Of a stretch of DNA of 64,000 bases, positions 13,801-28,800 are shown piece by piece. The notes beneath the pieces were generated by a model. That model saw only the letters and a program-made list of their open reading frames with translations, did no database searches and was not told the origin of the DNA. Source of the DNA: Lytechinus variegatus (Eukaryota > Echinodermata > Echinoidea > Temnopleuroida > Toxopneustidae); NCBI RefSeq assembly GCF_018143015.1, contig NC_054741.1:14693736-14757735 (forward strand), in the 5' to 3' direction. The position numbers and the translations under genes are program-made. Numbering within the stretch: the stretch's first letter is position 1; each line of letters starts with the position of its first letter.

Positions 13801-16800
13801 GATAGTAGACTTGTTAACTGCAAAAAAAGGGGTGAACGCTGCATTTTTTAGTGTCCCACTTGGCACAAATGTTCCTTGAGTCAAAAGAAAAAGATTCATC
13901 CAAAGAGACACGCTGTATCTATGCAAATAAGCAAATAATTTGCATATTGTGTCGATATGGTATAAACAAGTAATTCAGAATATATATTTCACCAGAACTG
14001 CCCTAAAATTGGAAATAAAGACTTAGGGTAAGACAGGGAAGAAAATTGTCATAAAATAATTGGGATATCCTTGTTTATTATTACCTAATTTACATAAATT
14101 ATGCAAATTATAATTTAAAACAGAGTATTTTTTCAAGAATCCTGAACTGTTTTATAAATAACAGCAATTAATACAAAATGTCAACATTCTACATGAAAGA
14201 GAATATATCAGCGAAAACATCGATATGCTTCATGACAGTATTAGTGCCTTAATTTGCTTAGAAAGAGGGCAAATATGTCAAAATGTATGACGTGATATTG
14301 CGCTAAAACGAGACCAAAACAACCTCTATGTCACAGTCACACTCACGAATCGGACAATAAAGCGATCAATGGTATGTCATTTGAGATAACACAATCTCAA
14401 CACAATAGCTTCCATCGGCTTCTCGTATCGCTTTTGTTGGTGTGTCTGCCACACCGTAATCTATGATACATACGGGCAAAATGCATTTCGGTATCGGTAA
14501 AACACTATTAAGTTTGTTTTATTTGTTTCTAATTTGTTTCTCTTGGAAAATTTACAGGAGACATTGCTTTGCAGGTTACTGCTTAAATGAAGCTCTGGCA
14601 CATGAATCATGACGAATGTACCCCACCTCAATCCATATATTAACTTTGTTAAAATATATATCTTTTGGAGACCCCGAAGTGGCAAAACTGCATTCCCCCG
14701 CGGCATTCCCACTACTTTACAAAACCAGTTTGACTTGTATTATCGACTTGGAAAAGACAGATGTATGAGACATCAGTTAACATGTTTCCTGAAGATAGTT
14801 TTTTTTTGTTTATTTAAGCCTACGTCCACGGGAGCCCTCCGAATTTACTCCATCCCCTCTCTGTATTTCGACACTAAATAAAAAAATATCGTGTTTAAAA
14901 GCCACCGGCAAGGCAAATTGCGTTTTTGGTATAATAAAGCAACTTTTATATCTATATTTCATATTAATCTTTATTGATATTATTATTAATGTTATTATTA
15001 TTATTATTATTGTTCTGCAGTTTTTAATAATGTTCTAGCACTCAAAAATGCAGCGTTTAACCTCTTAACAAGTCTACTATGAGGGCATTTTGAAGAGCAA
15101 GTCTTGGCCATAATGTCCTCAAAACAATCTCTTAAATATCATCATAAAAAGAATTTCACTGCAGAATAATTATTTTCATTTTTCCAATAACTTTTTGTTT
15201 ATTTTTATTTTTAAAAATTTGTAAAAACGTAAATCAATGTTTTGTGTTAGAATTAAATTAACTTGTGTAATACGTTCTACATAAAATAAGAATATGGAAA
15301 ATATCAGTGATGTCCCTTGCATACAAGTGCAGTCTATTAATTTTCAAATCTGACAAAAAAGGGTTCCCTGAATAATTACCTTTAACTTCTGGTTGTTTAT
15401 TTTCCTTTCCTTCATCCTTGGGTGTTTCAATTTTCTTCTTTTTCTTCTTCCTCTCTTCTTTATCACCATCCTCTCCTTCCTTCTCTCCATCATCTTCCGA
15501 CCCTTCCTTGTCATCGTCCTCCTCCTCACTGCTACTATCACTCTCCTCATCTCCGCTTCCTTTCTCTTCTTTCTCTTCTCCCTCTTCATCCTCATCTCTT
15601 TGTTGAACCTTCCTTGTTACCACGTCATCCTCCTCATCCTCCTCGTAGTCGATGTCGCTCTCTTCCTCTTGTTGAGCACCCTATAGAAATTTAACATAAG
15701 TTACTTGCTATCATAAACCATAGTGAGGAGTCTGAGGACTTCAGAAAAGAAAGAAAGCAATATCCGAATGATCAATAGAATTAAAAATCTATATGTTTCA
15801 AATAAATATATTCAGTATTCTAATCATCAACAACAGCAGAAGCACAAATTTCATCAACATCATCACCATCACTGTTGCTATAAACCGTCATCATTATTAT
15901 CACTATCGTCATTGTCGACATCATCATCAACAATCTATTTTTTTTCCAAATAAATTACCTTTCATTACTTTTGATCATGAGCGACAGCAGAAGCAGCATG
16001 ACCTTTTTATCACCACCATCAACACACCACTAATGACAATCATGGAATACTTACTGGTGCAGTGATGGTTTGCCTTATAAACTTCCTCCTGGGTGGTTCT
16101 TGAGAGGCCTCTTCATCTTCCATGGGTTCTGCTTTCTCTTCATCTTTCTTAGTCTCTCCTACCTCACCGACCTCCATGGATTCTTCTCCTTCCTCTGGTT
16201 CTAGGTCCAGTTCCAACTCAGAAGCTGGAACCTTGATCTCCGGAATGATATCCTATGTTAGAAATAAATAGATCTCTAGTTACAAAGATTCCCTCTTTTT
16301 TAATAAAAAAAAATCAAATATGATACTTATTGATACGTATTAGAACAGTTTGATATAACTGCATCAAGAGAACTTGTTTTTCTGGTATGTGCACATGGGG
16401 AATTCGTACTTGTTTCAGAAAAGTCAAAAACGAGAAGAGACTCAAGTTACCCACCCCCCCACTATATTTTTTAAAACCTCTTCTGTGCATTCTAGCCACA
16501 GGTATTCATACCATCATCCTATGTGAAATATTACTTGGTTAAATGGTTGAGAATTTATCCATTTGAGCAAGGTAAAAGAGGGCATTTATATATAAAATTA
16601 TAGAGCCCTAATTTAAATCAACATTGTATGTGGATTATAGCAAGGGGAATAATTGCAAAGCACATTGAGCACTCTACAGAGCGGATATGAGAGCTTCATG
16701 AACTACATAATCCTTATTACCATAATGCAAGGCTCGACATTAGCGGTGGCCCGGGGCCACCAAAAATTCATCTCGGGCAACCATTATTGAAAAAATGTTA

Positions 16801-19800
16801 AGTTTTGGTGGCCCGAATCGGGCAACCAATAATTTTCAAAGTAGCCCAATTTTTCTCCCGATTTTGCATACATTTATCAACTTTCTACAGTTCAATTTGC
16901 AAGTCAATTCGTCATGCGCCTTTTTTGTCAATCTACACACAAATACACACACAAAGATTGCACAGTCATGACAGTATGTAGGCCTACCGCTAGCATACAG
17001 TAACTATTATTCAGCCGGCTGTCTGGCTGAGCTTTGCATGCGTGAAACCACTGCAGCTGGCTGTGCGCTAGCAGACTATTCAGACTCAGGGAGCTGCGAT
17101 GCGAAATGTTACTGCTAAGAAATCTTCCCCAGAACTTTGAAAATCTACGTCAAAGTCACATTTTACACCAATGACATGCCCTTCTACAGTCCATATTACT
17201 GAAACCTGATAATTCGCAAGCATTAAAAGGAGGAATTATGACCTCTGTTTTGACTCAAAAAGACCGATTTCCAAATGCATTAATACACAAAAAAACACAT
17301 AGGTGAGTACATCACAGTCCCACATGTGCATTTGTATGTATGTTGATATTTGGTTTATTTTCGAAGCTGTCTTGAATAGACAGCTTCTTTCTTTCTTGTT
17401 TATAAATGACTTCTTAAACCACTCTTAAGGAAGTAAATACTTGGGAAGGCATTTTATTGATATGAAATGTGAATTTTTTCCATCATTTTGTCAAAAATAG
17501 GGAAGGAATTTTCTCACTGTTTTTTCCAGATACATTGCCGTTTTCTTTTTTTTTCTGTCATTTTTTTTACAGTGATTAAACCATTTATACCCCTTCCCAT
17601 TGAATATGCCTGATTAAAGAACATGTTTCTAATGAATAATAATAATTTTCCCCATTTTTTCTGATAATTTTGTCTTATTCATTTTTCTTACATTTTCTTT
17701 TTTTTCAATTTACAATCATTTCATATTCACAATGATAGAACAATTTATATATTACCACAAAATAACAGCAAGCACAATTTACATACAAGATGTACAAAGA
17801 AGAGTGGTACGTGGTAGTGACTGCAGAATATTTCAGTTTGTTTTATTCATTTTTAATTAATGTTTTTCTTTATATTTTTCGGGCCACCAAACTTTACTAA
17901 TGGGCCACCAAAAAAAATTATTTGAAGGTTTTGGTGGCCCGAACGGGCCACCACCACAAAAAGTTAATGTGGAGCCTTGACTTGCATAATTATCTAGACA
18001 ATGAAATAGCATACTGTACCTTGAGAAGCTGTGTACTGATATTGACATTGGTCTTCTTGGCTACATCTGCAGTGGTCTTCTTGGTTGATCCCCAGCGTCT
18101 CTTCTTAACCTGAGGAGCGTTGACTGCGCCTTCTGGTTTGTCTTCCTCTCCTGTGGTCTCCTTGGCTTTGTCCTTGGCTGTGGGGTTCAGTTTGCAAAAT
18201 ATAGTGGTTGGTCAATGCAAGATATACAATCTCCAATGAATCATCCCCAAGAATACACTTTCCTTCTTATAGTAGCAGGGGTCTTTTTATTTAAGATTCT
18301 ACCAAATCCTACCAAATGTTTATTTTTCAAACATTGGGAGTTCTTCTATACATCTAGTACCTTCCAAAGTTGTATGTTGCGCACAATATTTGAAGAAAAT
18401 GTAAGATTTCACTCTTTTAAATGATACCAAAATTTTCATATTTCATTATATTTAATGCATGAAAAATACGATATACTGCAGAAATGAGTTGCCACTTTCA
18501 CTGTTACCGGTACTTCTCCAATTCCAATTTGATTGCTATTGGTTGTATGAGGGGGCAAAATGGATACTTCATAAAACTGTAACTTTTTAATCAAATCTTA
18601 TCGAAGCATGAAATAAATATATTTAGAAAGCTGGATCTCATTCCTTCAGGAAGGAATTCATCCACATTACGCTGCCCTCGATACAGGTGAGGAAAATGTG
18701 AGCCTAGCAGGAATGCAGAAATGTGTGACAGCTGCTCTGCTAAAGCTAGATTATATTTGCTGCTTCCCAGTAGTTCTTATTATCCAATTTAAAAAATATA
18801 TATTTTCACTGATAAATTCTTTTTCAGAGAATGGTCGGTTCAAATAGCGTAGTCACATCAGCACGGTAAGTGTCAATGCTCCCCCTCCCCTCCCCCATTG
18901 CAACAATGTAGTGGCGTGATAATAAAGGGGGTATTTTATCTTTCTGACAATCATGAAATTGACTGGAAAGATATCTACATGTACTAACAAGATGTACTGT
19001 AGGGTTTCCACATGACCTATGGTTGTGTATGCAAATACATGTAGAATATAAAATGATACAATTAGTTGTAGTTTGAACCACTATCTCGCACTGTACAAGG
19101 TGGATTTGTTATAGTAATGTGGTCTTCTGTAATCTCTCCAACATTGTCTCAGATTTCGGTTCTCAGTTTATATTGACAATACATGTAGATAAATAAATTT
19201 TGTCTTACACGAAAAGGAAAGTCTCTTAGTTTTGACGGGAGCTGAAGACACGTTACTGAACGACCTGGAACGGGATCTCTGTTCAACCTTGATTCAGAAG
19301 CAAAAACAAATACAAAACAGCAAAATATACAGATTAGACTAATTGCTCAATGATAGTCTGAAGATTTATCCATAATGCCAAGTTAACTCTTGCAAGGCAC
19401 AAGAAGGGAGAGTAAAGAAAGGAGTTAGAAATTAAAATGAAGGCTTGTCCCATATTCATCTCTGCTTTTTCTTTTGAACTAATAATGATGGTTCATTACA
19501 TGGTTCTGTGTAATCATTACCTGTGCTGGGAAGCTTGTCCAGTAATTTTTTCCCCAATTTTTATTTTGCATGATTATTTCATTTAATTCTCCACAACACC
19601 CAAAATATGAGGCTATCGGTTCTCAAACTGATTACCAGAATTTGCAACGCAGATCCCTCGAGTACTATTTAAACAAAAGTGAAGAAAAGATTCAAGAGAA
19701 ATCAGTACATCTGCTATCAATAATATTCACAGGTATGTAACGAAGGAGTTGATGAAATCTTTTTCTTGCATGGTAATCAAATAAATTAAGCTTTCTTCCA

Positions 19801-22800
19801 AGTTTTCTGGGAGCCTCTTTGACAATCGGGGAGACTTGTTTGTTCTCTAAAATGCCTACAGTGCATTCATATACATCTATTGTTTAAACAATTAAAGCCT
19901 CATTTCCAATAATTTTCAGTGATATGGAATGAAATACTCATCCAAGATAAATTGGACAAACCTTCTGATTAGAAAAGATTGAAAAAAAAGTAAACTTGAG
20001 AAAAGGTTCTGGGGAGTTAGTGTACGTTGCATTATCCCATATATTTCAGCCCCATTTCTTGATTTATATTCCAATTCATTCACGTCTAGCTGTTTTTGCT
20101 GGAAGAGGAGTAAATGTGAACAAACAAAACTTTTTAAGTCTAATTTTCCTAAAGATTGGCAAGATTTTCAGGATATTCTTTTTTTTTAATTGCGCTCATT
20201 CAAAATTTGCAGTTAGTACTTTAATAGTCAAGTTGTTGTTTTTTTGGCCTTTATTATTTTTTTTTTTGGGGGGGTAAAAAATTTTCGCACCCTCCCTGTA
20301 AGCACAACAATTTTGTGTATATTAAATGCAAATTTCTCTTTCTTTTTGAGCAAAATAGGAATAATTAGAAAGAAAGATACATAAAAAGAACAGGAACAAT
20401 GAACATGAAACAAGAAACATGATCCAGAATAATGCTGGCAGCAGACTCTAGGCCCGGCCTCCATCAGTATTACCCCAGCCACCACTTTCTCTCTCGCTCT
20501 GTCCCCCAGGGCTCTGCAAAAACAAAGTTTGGTATGCTGTTCCAAGACCTGCCACGACCTGTGTTGGAGCCTAATACTATTTGCAACTTCATGTGAGGAG
20601 GGAGTACAGAACACATTGAAGGGGAACCCTGGATGTTTTAATCAAGACTGCATGAGTGCGTTTACGAAAGCAGCTTAACACAGTTCGCTTTGTCTCAGTA
20701 ATTTCTCGCAGCATAAGAGTTTCGATCGATTGGACGATTCTCTGGACAAGGATGTTGATGATGTGGCACGATGCAAAGGAAAATCTCATGGGAAGCAACA
20801 GTCCATGGTGAAAAGGCAAAAATAAAGTTCTGAAGAGTGACAAATCACAATAAAGCGTGGGGAATGCATATTGCTTTGGAACTAATCCTTTCATAAGCTA
20901 AAACCAAAAGGTGGCCTTATAACTAGGATGAATTGTTGGAGAAACAGCGATGAGTCGGTGACACTGTCCAAATAGTTTTTTTAACAGAACTGTACCCTGG
21001 AGTCGCTTTTGAAAGTATATTTAATCCTTCAGTCCTAAAGGATGATGATTACAGACATGTATCGTAGAAGACACTGCAGACGATTCATATTCCAGTAATA
21101 ATAATAAAGTTCTTAAGAAGGGTCCATATGAGCTCTCCTAACGTTATGTTAAGAAATGATATGAAGATTTCATTTGAAGTTGGAGGTGTGGTAATCGATG
21201 ACAGCTGAAATGCCAAAAGCTGATGGTGCTTTTGGCAAGAGTTCTTCTGATGTTCCATTGTACATTCTGCATCTTCCACAGAATGATGGTCATTTAGATG
21301 GTCACCATGTATAAACAAAGTAAAATGTCTGATGGAAACATTATTGGGGATAGAAGACGTTAGTCTTGATAAAGGATCCATACGTGTTTATCCTGGTGCT
21401 TGCCAACTCAATGTACGTGGAGTTACGTTGACATTTGATGTGCGATGACAACCAGTATGCCACAAGCTGATGGTGCTTTTGGCAAGACTTCTGATGACTG
21501 ATGATGAATTGTACATTGTTCCTGTTATGTCACAGAACCAAAATGTTATCTTTTTTGAGAAGGGAATTAGATGTGAACACTGCCTATTAGAATTGCTGAT
21601 GATGAATGCATGTAGCAGTGACAGAACTACACATATACCATAGAAACAGGTCAGGTAGATGAGTTATTAAGAAGAGTTCCTTGGCAGATGGCAGAGTCTT
21701 CAATCGTATCATTCTTCAAAGACTTGTCTAAAATAGAGTTTTTGACGGGTTGAGAATCGGATCACATCGCAGGAGCAGATTTGTACGCTGGTCACTTTTC
21801 TCTCCAGTCAAACAATAATTCAGATCTTTTTTTGACATTTCACTTCACCATAGTTGATGGTCCTTTGATTAGCCAAGTCTCGTCCACTGAGATTTGAAAG
21901 TCTTTACATGTAGGTAGCAGATTCTTAGAGCATAGCGCAAAGTGTTCTCAAGATGCCTGTAGATCATAGTAACGATGAGTTTGATAAAAACTACATTGAT
22001 TCATGATGTCATGAGTCTGAAATGACAGTAAATCTAAGCTTTTCTGCTTGATATATTCTGCAAAGATGGTTTAACCAAGATGCGATGCCTTCTAAGGAAG
22101 ACAATCATCTGCATAAATGGTTGGACTGGGAGATCTAAACTGCAATGTTCGGTCATGACATCGCTCAGACCAAGGTGACTTTATTAATTTACCATTCTGC
22201 TTCAGTTGTAGCATGCTTCCTTCTTCTATATTTTTCACAAACAACACTACTCCTTCGGATTCTTGAACACACAGGATTTGGCATATATCTTGACATACAT
22301 GTAGGTCAGGGCACTTTTCTCCCAAGGGCTAACCGGGTTGTACAGGTCACAGGCCAGATGCTAAGCTTGCGGGGCTAGATGATAGTTAGGTATACATACA
22401 TATTTACACAAAATGAACATTGCTAATCATTTTTAAAATGTTTCTTTCTCTGTCGTTTCTAAAATGGATACGACGAATTGGAAAGCATTAAAACTATGTT
22501 CCTCATTTTTATGCACAAAATTAATTTGAGTTCACTGCACATATTTGTGCAAAAAAGTATATGCCAAATAAAATATCCCTTATTTTCATTCAAATTCAGT
22601 GGTTTATGCATTTCTGTTCTTGTTGTTATTTGAATTCCAAGCTAAATAAACAAAATCATGCTTCATGGGCCCATTTCATAAAGGGATACAAGTAACTATG
22701 GTAACTTTCCCATTATTGTAACCACACAATAAACATCTTTGATTATGATTGGCTGCTGAGCCCTGAAACCATGGTAGTCGTTATAATAGCAAAGTTATCA

Positions 22801-25800
22801 TGGTTTTAAGTCTTTATGAAATAGGCCCCTGGAGTAAAATCAATGTTTTATCAAAACTTTGGTCTATTTAGATATGATCATGACAGCTTCGTTTTTAATA
22901 ATCAACCAACTTTCTTTTTTTTTACCTTTTGAGGAGATGGTTCAATCTCTTTCTCCTTGTTACTTTCTACTCCTTGCTCTGTTTCCATTTGTTCTTCCTC
23001 TTCCTTCACCTCTCCTTCCTCTTTGATCTCTCCATCCTCTGTCTCGTTCGTCTCTGGAGTCTCGGCGGAGGCAGCATCATCCTTTCCCTCGTCAGTACCC
23101 ATCGTCATGGCAACCGGTTTCCCTTCAGAGGCAGTCACTCCGTCTTCCCTACTCGCAAATACAGATAATGGAAAAGCAAAAGAAATGGATTCAAAACCAG
23201 TGAAACTCCAAATTCTTCATCATATCCTTTAAACAACTGCACACATGCCTGAGAGGATAAATAAAAAATTTATGTACGGTACATAAAGGAGTTTCTCACT
23301 GAATTGAACTACAAGAATAAATAAATTTGATGACTGCTTGAAAGGTTAACATGCATATTTTGTCTTACAGTTAATGTGGCTAATTCAGATTTGTGTATGA
23401 AGATACTAATGCAGCCAATAAGATGGCAGCATCATGTGTAAAGTCCATTGTGTTACTTGAGTGCATCAGGCATATGAAGCCATACAAGGGAATAATTTCA
23501 CTTGGATGAAAATGTCACTTTATAGCAGTTAGGCTGTTGGGGAAATATAACCTGCTATCAGGCTATGCAAAAGATATTTTAGCAACACTGAATTTTTAAA
23601 TGTATTTCTTCATTTTAGAGGTGCACCAGCCTGAACAACTTGCACTGTTGTCCGAACACGACTTGAACGCAAAAGTGTGGCAATGCAAAATACAGCTTCT
23701 CTAATGTAACATATTTTCCTTAGATGTAAAGTCAAAATATGCCTTTAACTTGATTCATTCTAATAAATTTATTATAAACATGTAACTGGCATTCGATTTG
23801 CATTTACTAGGAAGAAAACACCCAGGGGGGGGGGCAGTCAAATGTATTGCTGTACACATGCGTGACCAAATTATTTCCAAACACCCTTTAAACAAGTATA
23901 TTCTCTAAGTGAAAAATAACCCCCTAAACAAGTTTTTCGCAGGATTTATTTACACAATTTGGCCCCTAAACAAGTTGATTTTGATGAAATTTCAATGTGC
24001 TTGTTGGATTTTTCTCTTCATCAACCTTTTTGTTGGGGTGGACTTGTCCTTTAAAAGCTTTATCATGATAATGCTCCTAGTACAGTACACAAGATACAAT
24101 GTACAGGATGAATCTAATAGTACATCACCTGTCTTCATATTTTTGTTCTCTAATAAAAAGTTCAAATAATTCACATGATTCAGAAATTATTAAACATATT
24201 AAATCAACAAAAACATTTTTTCAAAAGACTCTTAAACTTCAAAAACTGAACACATACAGGGAAGGAAAAGAGAAAATGACGTGCAAATATTAAAAAAGGA
24301 AAGTAAATTGATGGCCTACGCAGCTCGCAGTCATGAGAATCTTCTCCGATCATATCACTCTTATACGCCACAGATCTGTTCCTCCAAAATCCAAATGCTT
24401 ACATTTCCTAGTATAAAAAGGATAGACTCATCCTTCCTGCTTTCTACAAATATCCTGGCAAAATAACTGAGGACAATCCAAAATGGTAGGTCCCTTACTA
24501 GTAGTTCATACATTAAACGCAATCTCCTAAGTGTAAGCACAGCAGACAGCCATGTGGAAACCAAATGGACAATACAAATTGCAGAGGGCAGAAATAGACC
24601 TTGGTTTTCACATGTGCTGTATTCATTGCATGCATACAGGACAGTGTGGAGTGGAATGCTGTGCTGAAATGCCATGCATGTGCATGTGTGTGAATGTGCA
24701 TAGAGGGTGCACACACACAAAAGAATCCATACACACAGACATTGAGCATAATGGACTTCATGATTATAATACCCAGGTACATTCAAAGAGACTGCAGGAC
24801 CAAAGTACATGAATTTGTGTTATGTTCATATTGTCTGATTGCAATTGTATTCAACCACATGCAAAGTTGAAATGAAATATGCTCATTTTCAAATATTGTA
24901 CATTACGATGCCTGGCATGTATTAATTTTTTATAATCTAAATTTCTCATTTTTATCTTTTTCACAAGATAACTTTAGTATTATTGTACTTTCTTTCTACA
25001 TGAATCTTGTATTTTGTCTTCTCTAATTATTTTCATTTAAAAAGTATCTCTTTTCATTTTTTTGTATTAGTTTTATTTTTCACTTTCAATTTAATTATTT
25101 CATTTCATTATCTTTTGGTTGGGAGGGGGTTGGGGGAGTTGGTGGGATGGGCTGGCACAGCATACAGAGAGACAAGACAATTATTTTCTCTTTTAATAAA
25201 AAAAAGTTTATCGGTAATACGAATACATAACACCCAGACTTCTCTTTTCAACAGTCCAACAATCCCCTACTCCCCCTCTCTCTTTTTGTCTGGTATTTTT
25301 CCTTTCAATGGGAGGGAGGGCAGAGGGGGGTGGCTGCACCCGCTTCTTGAATGTACCCCTTGAACCCTGGGGTATTTCTTTCTCTCTATTGGCCTAGGTA
25401 TCACAGGCCTAATTCATTCCCCATAGACTCGTGTGTTAAATTGGCACTTTCAAAAATTTATTAAAAATAAGGATGAAATTCAGGGGTCGAATGTTTACTA
25501 CCAGTGGATAGGATATATATCTGGCAATCCATATCTGACCAGAAAAGGGTCCCTCGACCGGCTTATTTTAAAAATAAATCGGCGTGTTTGAAGACATCGT
25601 CGGGGGGGGGGGGGGGAGCAGATTCATCACCTCAAACAGCAAAATAGGCCTAATCTTCCGCCAGTCAAAATATAGTCCAAAATTGGTGATATTTCTTCCC
25701 AATTTGGGAAAAGGAAGTTCAGTAAATACCAAAAATAGAATCAGTGTTAGATGGACAATCATATGCATACACTTTGTCAATCAGCCATATCAAAATAAAA

Positions 25801-28800
25801 AAAATAGCAATGGGTTGGCTCGAATAAATATCTATGGCCTGCCACTAGTGATTAGGCCGGTGCAGCCCCTACTGGTTGGGTAGCCTTAAAGGAATATAGG
25901 CTGAAAATAATTATCTGTATAAATACATCCTCAAGTAATGTTCACCAAGCAAAATGCAATAAGTTTCATCAAAATATGATAATACTGGATTTCAATTCCC
26001 AATATTTTGTGAAAACAGTCCTAAATGCCTAATGATGATGATGTCATGCCACCACTTTGCCTTTTCTTATGGTGTTATTACGTGTACATAGACATGAAAT
26101 AATGATTATTTAAAATATGTCTGTATGATACATCGTTGGCGGTCATAAAAACCATCGTATCCAAATACGACGGTGCAAACCCATTTCAGAGAAAATCAAC
26201 TTCAAAGTTTACTATAATTATTACATAGTTCTCCTGCCTTACGACATATTCATTGCTAGAAAAATGCATGGATGGAAAGACCAAGACAATAGATTGACAA
26301 TGATATCCTTATTTTTACACAAAAAACCAAGGATCAGAGAAAATATTGCAGAAGAAATTTCGGTTTGAGCGGTTTAGATTTCCCCTATACAAAAATGCCA
26401 TTGGAAATACAACAATCCTGACCGCGATTTCAATGCGCGGTCAGTCAAAACGTAGTATAGCTTTTCATGTGCAAAGTCAATGCAGTGCAGATGGACGATA
26501 TGAGTTTGGCTGACCAATAAAAACATTGAATCGCTCTGCTACAGTACACGTTTCCTATGGGATTTGCGCATTTTATTAAAAATTTGTATGGCATCACCGT
26601 GAAAATCCTCTCATATCTCAGAAACTAAAATAAATTGTTGCCTACATGTAGAAATTCAGTTATGAATAGAATAGGATGTGTACATTTCTTTTTCTGCAAA
26701 TAATCTCAAAACTGAGTTTTTGACCAAAATTGACTGATACAACGGTTTGGATGAGCGCTGACGACATGTACATGTATATGACTCCTTGTAATAAAATAAG
26801 TTGCATCAGTGATTATTTTACACATCAAATCATAAGGGAATCCATTTTTTTTTATTATTGGAGGATAAAATTCAAAGAAATAAAATTTCATACAATAAAA
26901 TATATACATTGTAAGTATATAAAGTGGGGAAATGATATCATACTGCAAGTTTGCTCATTTGCATATCATTCATGAAGACGTGCATTCCGACCATTTCACT
27001 AAAATAATTTTCAAAAATTAAATGTCATATTTCTTGTCAATTTTGATGAGATTTCAATTATTTAGGTTTACAATACCCTTGGATTTTACTTCATCTGTTC
27101 AAAACTTAAAATCAAATCATTCTTTACCAGGAGTACCCCTTACACATACATGTACATATTTACTTTAAACATAAATACCAGTTGTGGTAACAATCTCAAA
27201 ATGAGTTTGATCAGAATCCAATAAAATGACCTACCAAGTATTTGTATTTATAAATTTTTAAAAAATGTGTTAATTGGCTCTCTAAAAAATGTGTTAAGTG
27301 CTGAGAAATGAACAAAATAGGCACAGAATTCCATAAAATGTCAAGTATTTTTTCCAAGCGATATCAATACATACATACACTGTCCAACATATGCCTTTTT
27401 GTGTTGGCGGTACTTGTTTCTATAGGCGAGGGATAATTAATAGGTTTACAATATTGTACCTTGTTTGGATTGGGAAGGGGGGAATATTGCAATATAATGT
27501 AGTTCACATTCTGTAACCAATATAATTCATCATTAGAGAATAACACTGTCATTAAGAATATGAATCAGTTTCATGTTTGTCCATCTCTCCTTTTTCTTTA
27601 TTGTATTCCTTTTCCCTTTTTAATTTTTCTCCTCTCTTCTTCTTTACCTTCATTCGCTTCTCCCCTCCTTCCCTTCTTCTCCATTTACACACATATTTTT
27701 TGTTATTCTTCTATGATTTCATATGATCCAAATTTTTTTAACTGAGCTTGTATTACAGAAACACTTCTCCATTGTGTTCAAATGTATTATTTTTTAATGA
27801 AATTATGAATTTGTGATAAGTGATTATACTTTTGAACTTATGCTTCTTTTTGTATTATAATGTTTGTATAAAATAAATTATAAACCATGCCTCAGTAAAC
27901 TCATCCTCATGGACACATGTATATGTGGTAATGCCCAAGGATCAAATGTACCAAGAGTGAGCATAATTGATGCAGAAATAAAGACATGAGAGCAAGTTGA
28001 ACAAAATTTCAACATTTTTGTAACAAACTACCAGAACAACTTAGAAAAGGTCTCTGCCGAACTTTATTCAGGCAAGACAAAAAATATTCCATTGTGGCCT
28101 ACATACAAAACATTGGTTTCCTAAATAAGATGGCACTGAAGCTCCAGCAGTTTAATTACAAATATGGCTGCACCTACATAGTACATACTGTACTTGTACA
28201 CAATAATCAACATGCTTTCGCTATGTGATAGGAGAAATCTAGGACGGTAACTTAAGCCGAAAATTGATCTGTGCATGCACAACCTCCTAAAATCTCTCTG
28301 TACTGCCGAATTTGAGATGATCAACGAGCAAAATAGTGTACGCTTTGATATAAACGAAGAACAATTGCATGTGAACAATATATGGGGCATGCACCCTTGT
28401 CGATAGCGCAAACAAAAAGGCTATAGAACAGCATGGGAACAAAGCTCGAGTACGGCAACGGTCTGCTGACTTCCCCGTACTGAGTGCTCCCCATCACAGA
28501 TCGAAAGCATGGTATTACAATGTAATGCAACAATACCATAATGTTACCAGCTAATAAATTCAAGAAAATCGTGGGAAATAAACTTGTAGTTCCATAAACC
28601 CACTTGGTCTATTACAAATTCAATATCAAGTTATATAAGGAAAGTTACATATAGGGTTTTAACTGGTAAATTTTCAAAATCTTTGATGACAATGAATTTT
28701 CTTATGCATTTCTTTATTTGAAATTAATACCTGGCACCAGTGAAAAAAACCTTGATGACTTTGGACTAGTCTCAAACATGATTATATGAGGTTGAGAATG

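Noticed and set aside
15393-15694. Leu/Phe/Ser-rich ORFs on the plus strand
   Set aside because: They are the complement of the acidic ACIN1 exon 9.
21400-22100. C/D-box snoRNAs hosted in an ACIN1 intron
   Set aside because: C-box-like ATGATGA motifs occur, but no D box at the right distance with a closing stem was found.
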